DNA of 64,000 bases from Shewanella mesophila. Lineage in GTDB: Bacteria > Pseudomonadota > Gammaproteobacteria > Enterobacterales > Shewanellaceae. Position numbers and translations under genes: made by a program. The notes below the pieces were generated by a model. It was not told the DNA's origin. It did not search any database and was given only the letters and a program-made list of their open reading frames with translations. Below, piece after piece: positions 25,290 to 34,264 of this stretch (positions are counted from its first letter, which is position 1; every line of letters begins with the position of its first letter). The stretch lies in assembly GCF_019457515.1 (NCBI RefSeq), contig NZ_CP080421.1:4092001-4156000 (forward strand), written 5' to 3'.

Positions 25290-26027
25290 CTACCCCACTT
25301 TTTGATAGCGTTTCAGTAAAATCTTAACCCGTTTCACATAGGCCTGAGTCTCCGGGTACGGCGGTATACCTTTATACTGGGTTACCGTCGTAGGGCCAGC
25401 ATTATAGGCGGCGCAGGCGAGATCAATATTGCCATCGAACCTTGCCAACATTTGCGCTAAATAACGCGCCCCACCATCGATATTTTGCGCTGGCTGATAA
25501 GGATTACTCACCCCCATATCTTTGGCAGTATCTGGCATTAACTGCATCAAGCCCATGGCTCCACTTCGAGACAATGCCATTGCGTTAAATGCCGACTCGG
25601 CGTGTATAACCGCCCGAATCAGAGCAGGATCAAGCTGGTGCGTCTTAGCGGCGAGACTAATCAGCTCATCATAGTCTGCGCTAAACAGCGGCATTTTCTG
25701 CCAATCTAAATCTGAGTTGGGCTTGCATGCATAACAATCGTAGAGCAGCACTCTAAAATCATCTTTACCTGGAGCATGATCGGCAAATACCACAACCCCA
25801 TTGCTTTGGGTATATTGGTACACCTTAAGTTTATCGTCCTGGAATTGCGCCTTAACATGGGTTTCGGCGGGGGCGTCACTATTTGTCAGTATCTTACTAT
25901 TGGAATAGGTCGCCTTGTAATGCGGTTTCTTAATCTGCGTCTCTTGCGCCCATGTTAGCGATGGCGCAAATAGAAGCGACCACAGCCAACAGGCAACAAC
26001 CACAAAACGATGACGCGAAAGTTTCAT
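25290..26027 (-). CDS. Slt-family lytic transglycosylase with DUF4124-like N-terminus
   Basis: A 245-residue exported muramidase-like enzyme. Signal peptide near residues 1-28 (LWSLLFAPSLTWAQ). A DUF4124-like segment follows (DKLKVYQYTQSNGVVVFADHAP). The SLT domain begins ALIRAVIHAESAFN near 130 with the catalytic Glu. SRSGAMGLMQLMPDTA, NPYQPAQNIDGGARYLAQML and LACAAYNAGPTTV complete the fold. It cuts peptidoglycan glycan strands with 1,6-anhydro ends. Its ATG overlaps the stop of the DUF3137 gene by one base, so the two are coupled. Confidence 0.9.
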   Translation of the reverse strand: MKLSRHRFVVVACWLWSLLFAPSLTWAQETQIKKPHYKATYSNSKILTNSDAPAETHVKAQFQDDKLKVYQYTQSNGVVVFADHAPGKDDFRVLLYDCYACKPNSDLDWQKMPLFSADYDELISLAAKTHQLDPALIRAVIHAESAFNAMALSRSGAMGLMQLMPDTAKDMGVSNPYQPAQNIDGGARYLAQMLARFDGNIDLACAAYNAGPTTVTQYKGIPPYPETQAYVKRVKILLKRYQKVG

Positions 26028-27037
26028 TACAATCCAATATCTTGATCGAGTTTAAGTACTTCAATCATAGCAAACAGCTGCTTCATTTCGCGGTTTATTT
26101 GACTAAATTCATACTCAAAGGTCGCACCATGGAAAATAGAACCTAATTCAAAGCGATTATCTCGACTGGCCAGCATGATCAATAATTTATCCTCATAAAA
26201 TGCACACTGGATTTTGCCCGAAAACATCGCCGCTAATTCTTGTAAGCGCTCCATAAAACTGACAGTTAACAGATATCTGGCCTCAATCTGATCGGTCGCA
26301 AATACATCAAACTGTTTCTCAAATCTGGGATCTTCAAGCTTTACCCGACTGAGCCCCTTAAAAGAGCTGGATAAAAAATTGATCAAGCCACCGCGATTTT
26401 TAACCACGACAGTATGACCTTTAAATGCCTTATGGCTACTCAACTGCACCATAACACCTCTAAATACCGTTTCTGTCTCGGTACGTTTATCACGGCGAAC
26501 TTCTTTGGTGAGCTGTAGCTCATTGATAACGATTTCGATGCCTTTATGACTCCCCTGAACATAATCATCGAAATGGGCATCATCATAACCAGGTAATAAC
26601 TTAGAGCGTTTAAGTTCCGACAGGCTCATATGATGAGTTGGACTAAAAATATAGTCGCTGCCAAAGTACTTAAAAATTTGAGGAAAGACTTGCTGCTTAA
26701 CATCGCTTTTATAGCGTTTTATCGGCCTTAAACACCACCATACCAACGGCAAAGCGGGCAATAGTAAAAATAGCCATGGCACATCAATATAATGCCCAGT
26801 GCTATACAAGAGCACGACAAAAGCTAAACCCAATAACATCACGAGGCTAGTATATATCCGCTGACGTAATGCTTTGAGGCTGGCGACACGATGATTTTCG
26901 AACTTACGAGTTAAGGGCTCAATATGTTCAGCATAGTGAGCCTTAAACTGCTCGAGTTCATTAGATGATGCCACTAAACGCTGAGGCTGATGCTTGGCTT
27001 TGATTGGCGCACCGAAAATAAAACTGATGATGTTCAT
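26027..27037 (-). CDS. DUF3137 membrane protein (LemA partner)
   Basis: A 336-residue protein with two hydrophobic segments near 75-110 (LVMLLGLAFVVLLYSTGHYI and VPWLFLLLPALPLVWW), and a soluble C-terminal part. DUF3137 signatures include SDYIFSPTHHMS, GSHKGIEIVINELQLTKE, VFRGVMVQLSSHKAFKGHTVV and FDVFATDQIEARYLLTVSFMERL. The family almost always sits next to lemA, as here (23 bases after it), and its function is unknown. It may form a membrane complex with LemA. Confidence 0.85.
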   Translation of the reverse strand: MNIISFIFGAPIKAKHQPQRLVASSNELEQFKAHYAEHIEPLTRKFENHRVASLKALRQRIYTSLVMLLGLAFVVLLYSTGHYIDVPWLFLLLPALPLVWWCLRPIKRYKSDVKQQVFPQIFKYFGSDYIFSPTHHMSLSELKRSKLLPGYDDAHFDDYVQGSHKGIEIVINELQLTKEVRRDKRTETETVFRGVMVQLSSHKAFKGHTVVVKNRGGLINFLSSSFKGLSRVKLEDPRFEKQFDVFATDQIEARYLLTVSFMERLQELAAMFSGKIQCAFYEDKLLIMLASRDNRFELGSIFHGATFEYEFSQINREMKQLFAMIEVLKLDQDIGL

Positions 27038-27060
27038 GAGTAGCCGTCAGATAACCGATT

Positions 27061-27627
27061 CTACAGAAAATCGGCAGCATCAACTGGCGCTCTCGCTGCT
27101 TCATCGGCCTCATAAAATGGCATCACTTTAACCTTTGCCATCGACGCGATAATCGAACCAGGGAAGATTTCAACTGCGGTATTGAGATCCGATACTGCGG
27201 CATTATAGAAACGCCTTGCAGCAGAGATATGTTCCTCGACCTCATTATAAGTCTGCATAGCGTGCAGCATGGTATTGTCAGACTTAAGCTCGGGATAATT
27301 TTCAACATTCACCATCAACTGACCCATCTTACGATTAAGGTGTTCGGCTGCGACCAGATGCTCTTTAATGGCCTGAGGATCATTCACATTATAGCCAGCG
27401 GTAACCTGAGCTCTAAGAGAGGTGATCTCAGTAAGAAGTGACTTCTCATGCTCCATAAACTTTTTAGCAATTTTAAGAATATTGGGGATCAGGTTGGCGC
27501 GCTTTTTTAACTGAACATCGATACCTGATAATGCCTCTCGACCCACATTGCGTTTCTTGATCAGGCTGACATACCAAAGGTAAGCAATCATGACCACTAT
27601 ACCTAAACCTAATAGTAACCCTTGCAT
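27061..27627 (-). CDS. lemA: LemA family protein
   Basis: A 188-residue protein with one N-terminal membrane segment (LLLGLGIVVMIAYLWYVSL) and a helical bundle. The conserved LemA core is ALSGIDVQLKKRANLIPNIL, then LTEITSLRAQV, ENYPELKSDNTM and AARRFYNAAVSDLNTAVEIFP. LemA proteins occur widely but have no settled biochemical function. First gene of a four-gene operon (lemA, DUF3137, transglycosylase, DUF4440), which suggests an envelope or cell-wall role. The ATG at 27627 is preceded by AAGGAAATAACG. Confidence 0.92.
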   Translation of the reverse strand: MQGLLLGLGIVVMIAYLWYVSLIKKRNVGREALSGIDVQLKKRANLIPNILKIAKKFMEHEKSLLTEITSLRAQVTAGYNVNDPQAIKEHLVAAEHLNRKMGQLMVNVENYPELKSDNTMLHAMQTYNEVEEHISAARRFYNAAVSDLNTAVEIFPGSIIASMAKVKVMPFYEADEAARAPVDAADFL

Positions 27628-28130
27628 CGTTATTTCCTTCTATAATGCTTTCATTTGTCCTGTGACGCTTTAGCTGCTCACCTTCTCTGATTTTAGTAAA
27701 TATTTCCAGCTATTTATCTTATTGGGCTAGGAATGATAGCGATGACTTATTCACCACATTTAAATAACCGAAGAGGAAATCCGCGCCTAAAACCCAACTA
27801 AACAGCATTTTATTTACCTTAAACCTGAAATTTACAACCCATGCACAAAAACACCAACAAAACTCACCGACTTATCTTTAAAACCATAAATTACAGCTAG
27901 ATACAGCAAAAAAAAGATAGGTAAACTCAACAGAGTTAAGTAAAAAATAGCTTTACCCACAAAGAAAACCAACAAAATTGATGCAAAACAACCTCACTGC
28001 CGAATAAGTGACATAATCATAAATAATCTAGACAAAACACCCAGCAGGAAACTGTTCAGCTTATATACAGCATGATTAGCTTATAGTGATGTTATTGAAG
28101 TGACCGACGCTTGTTAATCCATACCCTTTT
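27628..28130. other. AT-rich intergenic region upstream of an orphan terminator
   Basis: About 500 bases between lemA and the first hairpin without a plausible open frame. The sequence is AT-rich with many short A-runs. It holds the lemA promoter (minus strand). It probably also holds a plus-strand promoter for whatever transcript the terminator at 28131-28165 ends. Confidence 0.45.
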
Positions 28131-28165
28131 GCCTCCTATCTCCCCTAGATAGGAGGCTTTTTTTT
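28131..28165 (+). terminator. Strong orphan rho-independent terminator
   Basis: Perfect 11-bp stem GCCTCCTATCT (28131-28141) with AGATAGGAGGC (28147-28157), five-base loop, then eight T residues. No gene precedes it on the plus strand for 500 bases (lemA is on the other strand), so it is likely the 3' end of a small RNA. Confidence 0.85.
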
Positions 28166-28323
28166 ACCAGTTTCATACCAATTAGAACTGCAATATCCAG
28201 TCCCAAACTCTGGTTGATGCTTGTTCAGTAGAGGTACAGTATCGATAGCGTATTCTGTTCATTAACCAAACAACAGACATTGTCATCCCCCGTTTGTCAT
28301 TGGTTCAATCATCATCCTATTTA

Positions 28324-28355
28324 GGCCCTTTCATCTTTGAATTGGGCTTTTTTTT
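28324..28355 (+). terminator. Second orphan terminator before abgT
   Basis: GCCC (28325-28328) pairs with GGGC (28344-28347) beneath a partly paired AT-rich middle, followed by an eight-base T-tract. It ends 140 bases before abgT. It may end a second short transcript or act as an attenuator in the abgT leader. Confidence 0.6.
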
Positions 28356-28497
28356 ATTCAAAAATCACTCAAAAGAAGCCCTACTGAGTAAATTAAGCTT
28401 CAGTTAAAGCTCTTCCTTCATCATACGAGGCTAACTGGGAAATACTCGGTAATGACTATAAATAAGGTCCAAAGAGGCCCGTATTGAAGGAAGACCC

Positions 28498-30114
28498 ATG
28501 AGCCTTAACCAACAAGAAAGCCTTGCGACGTCAAACAATGATGCCAGCTCACCACCGAAGCAGAGTGGTCTATTTGTACGATTCTTAAATATCGTCGAAC
28601 GCCTGGGTAATCTACTCCCCCACCCAGTCACTCTATTTACCTTGTTTTGTTTAGCCGTTATCGTCATCAGCGGTATCGCTGGCTATTTTGAACTCACAGT
28701 GAACGATCCCCGCCCCGTAGGAGCCCCAGGGAGAAGTGCCGATGGATTAATCCATGTGGTGAGCCTGATGAATGGCGAAGGTTTGCGGATGATAGTCTCA
28801 AATCTGGTCACTAACTTTACAGGTTTTACACCTCTCGGCACGGTACTGGTCGCACTACTTGGGGTCGGCATAGCAGAACGCTCAGGGCTATTGTCGGCGG
28901 CAATGCGTTCATTGGTCATGGGCGCATCGGAGCGTTTAGTCACTCTGACTGTTGTTTTTGCGGGTATCGTCTCCAATACCGCGGCTGAACTGGGTTATGT
29001 GGTGTTAATTCCTATGGCGGCATTGATTTTCCACTCTTTAGGGCGACATCCTCTAGCTGGACTTGCCGCGGCATTTGCAGGGGTATCTGGCGGCTACAGC
29101 GCCAATTTGCTGCTGGGCACTGTCGATCCATTATTGTCGGGCATTACCGAAGCCGCAGCGCAGATGATCGATCCTGAATACTTAGTTGGCCCTGAGGTTA
29201 ACTGGTACTTTATGTTTGCCTCAACCTTCGTGATTACCGCACTTGGGGCATTAGTAACCGAAAAAATTGTCGAGCCTAAACTGGGAAAATACGATCTAAG
29301 TGAAGCAAGCATTGACCTTAGCGCTCAGAAAATGGATGGCGTGACCACCATTGAGAAGCGAGGTCTAAAAGCGGCTGGCCTCGCTATTTTGGTCTTAGGT
29401 GCACTTTTGGCGTTGACTGTGATCCCAGAGAATGGGCCACTTCGCAACCCAGAAACTGGTCTTGTGGCTGGATCGCCTTTTCTTAAGGGAATAGTGGCCT
29501 TTATCTTTATCTGTTTCGCTATTCCCGGTTTGGTCTACGGTAAAGTTGTCGGCACCATGAAACGTGATAAAGACGTGATCGATGCCATGTCACACAGCAT
29601 GAGCACCATGGGGATGTATATTGTGTTGGTCTTTTTTGCCTCGCAATTTGTCGCCTTTTTTAAATGGACCAATCTTGGAGCGGTACTAGCCGTAACCGGA
29701 GCCGATACTTTAAATGCCATTGGTCTAACTGGGCCACTGGTGTTTCTGCTGTTTATCATGATGTGCGGCTTTATCAACCTCATGCTCGGTAGTGCATCGG
29801 CACAGTGGGCCGTTACCGCGCCAATTTTTGTCCCTATGCTGATGTTAGTCGGTTATGCCCCTGAAACGATTCAGGCGGCCTATCGAATAGGTGATTCGGT
29901 CACCAATCTCATCACACCAATGATGAGCTACTTTGGTCTTATTCTGGCGGTCGCTTCTCAATATAAAAAGAACCTTGGGATCGGCACATTAGTTGCCACC
30001 ATGCTGCCTTACTCGATTGTGTTCTTCATCGGCTGGACTTGCTTCTTCTTCATCTGGGTATTTGCTCTTGGATTCCCCGTGGGGCCTGGTGCAGCCACCT
30101 ACTACACGCCGTAA
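28498..30114 (+). CDS. abgT: AbgT-family transporter
   Basis: A 538-residue inner-membrane protein of the AbgT family (p-aminobenzoyl-glutamate uptake in E. coli; sulfonamide efflux reported for MtrF-like members). It has about ten hydrophobic segments, beginning VERLGNLLPHPVTLFTLFCL. Hallmarks are FTGFTPLGTVLVALLGVGIAE, GIVSNTAAELGYVVLIPM, FAGVSGGYSANLLLGTVDPL, and near the end GSASAQWAVTAPIFVPML and YRIGDSVTNLITPMMSYF. The ATG at 28498 has AAGGAAGA upstream. No abgAB hydrolase genes are adjacent, so the physiological substrate cannot be told from context. Confidence 0.93.
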   Translation: MSLNQQESLATSNNDASSPPKQSGLFVRFLNIVERLGNLLPHPVTLFTLFCLAVIVISGIAGYFELTVNDPRPVGAPGRSADGLIHVVSLMNGEGLRMIVSNLVTNFTGFTPLGTVLVALLGVGIAERSGLLSAAMRSLVMGASERLVTLTVVFAGIVSNTAAELGYVVLIPMAALIFHSLGRHPLAGLAAAFAGVSGGYSANLLLGTVDPLLSGITEAAAQMIDPEYLVGPEVNWYFMFASTFVITALGALVTEKIVEPKLGKYDLSEASIDLSAQKMDGVTTIEKRGLKAAGLAILVLGALLALTVIPENGPLRNPETGLVAGSPFLKGIVAFIFICFAIPGLVYGKVVGTMKRDKDVIDAMSHSMSTMGMYIVLVFFASQFVAFFKWTNLGAVLAVTGADTLNAIGLTGPLVFLLFIMMCGFINLMLGSASAQWAVTAPIFVPMLMLVGYAPETIQAAYRIGDSVTNLITPMMSYFGLILAVASQYKKNLGIGTLVATMLPYSIVFFIGWTCFFFIWVFALGFPVGPGAATYYTP

Positions 30115-30258
30115 TACAAGTTGCGAGGTCGGTGAAACCATCGGCCCCGCTCATTCTTCTAGATCAGACTGGCCGTGATCACTTCCCGCACCGATTCCAC
30201 CCACCTTGGCCGGATCAATTGTCGACGACGGCACAGACAAATGGGTTCACAAACGGCA

Positions 30259-30396
30259 ACAGATCACACCCTGATGCGCAAAAGATCGCTGATCTACATG
30301 GAAGATCCCTTCGGCAACATCTTGGAGATCTACAGCCACAGCGATGAGCTGACCTATAGCACGGGCACCTCCCCATCAGGTAGCTGTCAGCCATAA
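30259..30396 (+). pseudogene. Glyoxalase/VOC-domain protein, C-terminal remnant
   Basis: The frame ends SLIYMEDPFGNILEIYSHSD, the signature last strand of vicinal oxygen chelate (glyoxalase/bleomycin-resistance) proteins (pattern F-x-D-P-x-G-N-x-(L/I)-E-(I/L)-Y), including the metal-binding Glu. Residues upstream in the same frame lose all similarity, so only the last third remains. It lies in the leftover space between abgT and the terminator. Confidence 0.6.
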
Positions 30397-30398
30397 AC

Positions 30399-30434
30399 AA
30401 AAGGCCAATCCCTTATCATAGGGCTGGCCTTTTC
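30399..30434. terminator. Bidirectional terminator between the VOC remnant and prlC
   Basis: AAAAGGCCA...CCCT pairs with AGGG...TGGCCTTTT around a short loop, with A-run and T-run at the two ends. It can therefore serve the plus-strand VOC remnant and the convergent prlC. Confidence 0.8.
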
Positions 30435-30465
30435 AGATCGATAATAGACGAATCAGATTAAAGCA

Positions 30466-32505
30466 TTAGCCCTGAATACCCGAATGTCTCAGCAAGGCGT
30501 CTATCTGCGGCTCACGGCCGCGGAATCGTTTAAACAACTCCATAGGTTCCAAGCTGCCGCCCATCTCGAGGATGTTTTCCAGGAAGCTGCGCCCAGTATC
30601 GGCATTGAAAATCCCTTCCTCCTCGAAACGAGAGAAAGCGTCTGCCGACAGAACTTCGGCCCATTTATAGCTGTAATAACCCGCGGCATAACCACCCGCA
30701 AAAATATGCGCAAAACTATGTTGGAAACGATTAAAGTCAGCCGCCTTAACCACGGCAACTTGCTCTCTGACCTCATCGAGCTTAGCCTGAATATGCGCCC
30801 CTTCAGCAGGGTCATATTCCAGATGCAGTCGAAAGTCAAACAGCGAAAACTCCAGCTGACGTAACATCACCATACCTGACTGGAAGTTCTTCGCGGCTAG
30901 CATCTTATCTAGCATCGCTTTAGGTAGCGGCTCACCCGTTTCGAAGTGTCCAGAGATCTCAGCCAGCGCTTCCTCTTCATAACACCAGTTTTCCATAAAC
31001 TGGCTTGGTAGCTCTACGGCATCCCAAGGTACACCATTGATACCAGAGACTCCTGCGACATCTATTTGAGTCAACATATGGTGAATGCCGTGGCCAAACT
31101 CATGAAATAGCGTGGTGACTTCATCATGGGTAAATAATGCTGGTTTACCATCGACAGGCGCATTGAAATTACAGGTTAAATAGGCAACGGGACGCTGCAA
31201 GCCGTTAGCGGTTTGACGACGCACTCGGCAGTCGTCCATCCAAGCTCCGCCACGCTTGCCTTCCCTTGCATAAAGATCGAGATAGAAGCTACCTCTATGT
31301 TCACCTGTAGCATCTTTAATATGGAAAAAACGCACATCTTTATGCCAAGTATCGACGTTACTTTGCTCTTCAATGGTTAAACCAAATAGGCGCGACACTG
31401 TGTAGAATAGGCCTGATAAAACTCGATTTTCAGGAAAATAGGGACGCAGCAGCTCCTGCGAGATCTCATATCTATGATGCTTAAGCTTTTCAGCATAATA
31501 AGTGAGATCCCAAGGCGCCAACTCAGTTACGCCATGTTGCAGTTTGGCAAACTCTGTTAGTTCGGCTAATTCAGCCTCACCTTGCGCTTTTGAGCGATCC
31601 GCTAGCTCATTTAAAAAATCGAGCACTTGCTGTGGCGACTGCGCCATCTTAGTCGCTAACGACTTATCGGCATAACTGGCAAACCCAAGTAACTGAGCAA
31701 GTTCATGGCGTAACGCCAAGATCTCATCCATCAAGGGGCCATTATCGAACTCACCCGCATTTGGACCTTGATCAGACGCCCGAGTAACGAAGGCTCTGTA
31801 ACACTCCTCTCGCAACTCTCGGTTATCGCTATAGGTCATTACGGGTAAATAAGAGGGGAAATCTAGCGTAAACAGCCAGCCTTGCTGTTCTTTGGCCGTC
31901 GCCATGGCTTTCGCTGCCGCGATCGCAGACTCAGGCAAGCCAGCAAGTTCTGACTCATCGGTGATCAACTTAGTCCAAGCTTGTGTCGCATCGAGTAGCT
32001 GATTAGAGAAACTACTTGTTAGCTCAGATAAACGTTTAACCAGTTTACCGTATGTTTGTTTATCTTCATCGCTCAATCCGATACCTGAAAGTTCGAAGTC
32101 ACGTAAACTATGATCGATACTCGTCTGCTGGGCTTGGGTTAAACTCGCAAACTCCTCACTGGCCTTTAGTGACTTATAGGCTTCATACAGCCCCTGATGC
32201 TGACCGACATAAGTGCCATACTCAGATAGCAGGGGCAAGCAAGCATCATGGGCCGCACGCCATTCATCGGTGCTGAGCACTGAGTTCATGTGTGATACCG
32301 GTGACCAAATTTGACTAAGTTGATCATCAACCTGCTCTAATGGTGCAATGAAGTTGTCCCAATGATATGGACCACCAGTTGCTAACACCTCATCGATTTT
32401 GCGGCGACAATTTTCAATCCCCTGCTCGACAGCTGGCTGAATATGCTCTGGTTTTATTTGCGAAAACGGCGGTAGTTCGGCACCACTTAGCAAAGGATTA
32501 CTCAT
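30466..32505 (-). CDS. prlC: Oligopeptidase A (M3 metallopeptidase)
   Basis: A 679-residue cytoplasmic zinc peptidase that degrades short peptides, including cleaved signal peptides. The zinc site is [19 protein letters not shown] near residue 465 (H-E-x-x-H), with the third ligand Glu in [11 protein letters not shown] about 30 residues on. The start [27 protein letters not shown] is the usual PrlC start. [18 protein letters not shown] and [22 protein letters not shown] are also conserved. Length equals E. coli PrlC (680). In many gammaproteobacteria prlC sits beside rsmJ; here the two are 6.5 kb apart. Confidence 0.95.
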   Translation of the reverse strand: [679 protein letters not shown]

Positions 32506-32774
32506 CTTTCATTCCTCAATAAATCGATTGATATAGACTCTAGATATGGGCTAAAAGCCAGCTATTCAAGCCACAGATAGCAATCAATCATAAAACAAGC
32601 GCTAACAGGCTACGGTTTAAAATACTTTGATCTACTACAAGAAAATTATTTACTCAATACGTACAAAATGGTTATTGCCAAGCTGATCGCAAATACAACT
32701 CATTGTCATTTGCGTTAGATGAAGTAGAGCCTATGATTCAAAAATACCTAAATTTTAATAGATCTCTTCTAACG

Positions 32775-33554
32775 ATGAACAGACTCACTGCCATTTCATT
32801 AACGGCCAGCCTATTATTTAACAGTTGCTACCTCTTTGCCGATGACCTCGCATCAGACATTAGTATTGATGATGCTCATCTCAATCAAATTGTCGCTAAT
32901 AATGAGGTTACGGCTACGGAGTTCATGCTCGATCTTGGTTGGGATTCCAGATACATATCAGAGGGGCGAAACAACCTAGACAAAGGTGGGATCTTTTGGG
33001 CAACCGCAGTCTATCAGTATGAAAATATTTCGCTGTATGCGGTATCGGGCCGCGCCGATAGTGAGCATTACATTGAATGGAATCTGGGACTAGAATATGG
33101 CATCACTCTCAGTGACAACCTCGCTGGAGCCGTCGGATACCAACGCATAGAAGCCTATGCCGATGATCGTTGCAGTGACAATGAGTTCTTCGCCTATCTT
33201 GAGTATACGGCGCTGGACTGGCTTACTCCGTCACTGGGCTATACCTATTCGACTGAAGCGGGTGGCTATTTTGTCGAAGCTAGCCTGCACAGCAACTGGG
33301 AACTGTCAGACAGCATCACAGTAACGCCCTACATCACACAGGCTTTCGATTTTCAATATGTTACCGAAGCTCATGATGGGGCTAACCATTTTCAATTTGG
33401 TTTAGAGGCACAATATCAGCTCAACACTCAGTTGATGCTGTCTGGGCATTTGAGTCACACTATCGCCCAAGAAGATATCAAACGAGAAAATAGCGACTCC
33501 CAGTCCAATCTGAACCAGACCTATGCTGGAGTGCATATCAGCTGGAGCTTTTAA
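32775..33554 (+). CDS. Predicted outer-membrane beta-barrel protein
   Basis: A 259-residue exported protein. MNRLTAISLTASLLFNSCYLFADD is a signal peptide. After a short acidic linker, amphipathic beta strands alternate to the end: TEFMLDLGWDSRYISEGRNNL, EWNLGLEYGITLSDNLAGAVGYQ, WLTPSLGYTYSTEAGGYFVEA, QTYAGVHISWSF. The final aromatic F is typical of BAM-inserted proteins. The W-D-S-R-Y-x-S-E-G start recalls the TorF/Gcw_chp-like family (TIGR02001), but I would not assign a function. An earlier ATG (32733) would give an untypical N-terminus, so I chose 32775, although its ribosome binding site is weak. Confidence 0.7.
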   Translation: MNRLTAISLTASLLFNSCYLFADDLASDISIDDAHLNQIVANNEVTATEFMLDLGWDSRYISEGRNNLDKGGIFWATAVYQYENISLYAVSGRADSEHYIEWNLGLEYGITLSDNLAGAVGYQRIEAYADDRCSDNEFFAYLEYTALDWLTPSLGYTYSTEAGGYFVEASLHSNWELSDSITVTPYITQAFDFQYVTEAHDGANHFQFGLEAQYQLNTQLMLSGHLSHTIAQEDIKRENSDSQSNLNQTYAGVHISWSF

Positions 33555-33645
33555 CGGGCATAACATTGAAAGCCCCACAAGCTTGAACTAGTTTTAAGGA
33601 TGAAAGGGGGCAAGGAGTGCCTTCTACAAACAGGAGGGACAAGGA

Positions 33646-34134
33646 ATGTCTGCCATGATTAATACCTTAAGACTAATTAGCCTTTTCGCCGTTGTATTTA
33701 TCTCACCTATAGCTGCCAACGAACCCACAGAGCCTCTCCCCCTGCCCGCCAACAGCGCACTCGACAGCGATGGCAATCCCATTGTAATCCCCAAAGACCA
33801 CAGCAGCGCATTGCATTACACCTCAGAGCCAATTCGACAAAAACCAACGATTAAGCCGTCACAGAAAAACACCAAGAAAAGCAGCAAAAAAAGCCATCGA
33901 CTTAGCCGAAAACAGCAACTCGCAAGTAGGCAGAGCGTCGCCGACAATCCCAGTTGTCGCTGGCTAAATCAACGTATGACACAACTAGAAAAAAGCCTTA
34001 AAAAGCAACGTAGTCATCAATTTGGCTATCAGGCTGAAGAGTTAAAGGCTCGCAAGAGTGAATGGGTTTGCATGAAATGTGGCGCAGAAGGACCGAATCA
34101 AAACGATCATCACAAGTGCCAATACAAGCGTTAA
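33646..34134 (+). CDS. Exported lysine-rich protein with C-terminal Cys/His cluster
   Basis: A 162-residue protein I do not recognise. It has a signal peptide (about residues 1-24, LISLFAVVFISPIAAN), a Pro/Asp linker and a very basic middle (KPSQKNTKKSSKKSHRLSRKQ). The C-terminus has WVCMKCGAEGPNQNDHHKC, a C-x2-C ... H-x-C pattern that could bind zinc. The ATG at 33646 is well placed behind GGAGGGACAAGG. It lies between a barrel protein and gor on the plus strand; no operon logic is obvious. Confidence 0.65.
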   Translation: MSAMINTLRLISLFAVVFISPIAANEPTEPLPLPANSALDSDGNPIVIPKDHSSALHYTSEPIRQKPTIKPSQKNTKKSSKKSHRLSRKQQLASRQSVADNPSCRWLNQRMTQLEKSLKKQRSHQFGYQAEELKARKSEWVCMKCGAEGPNQNDHHKCQYKR

Positions 34135-34264
34135 CAACATAGATTCACTGAAAGCAAATAGCGCCCAAGCAGGTCTTTCACTATACGAAAAAACTAGGGT
34201 CTGGTTTGACAACAGGTTTCCCCCTACAATGACCGCAATATGCAATCGTTCGAATTTGGAGAAA

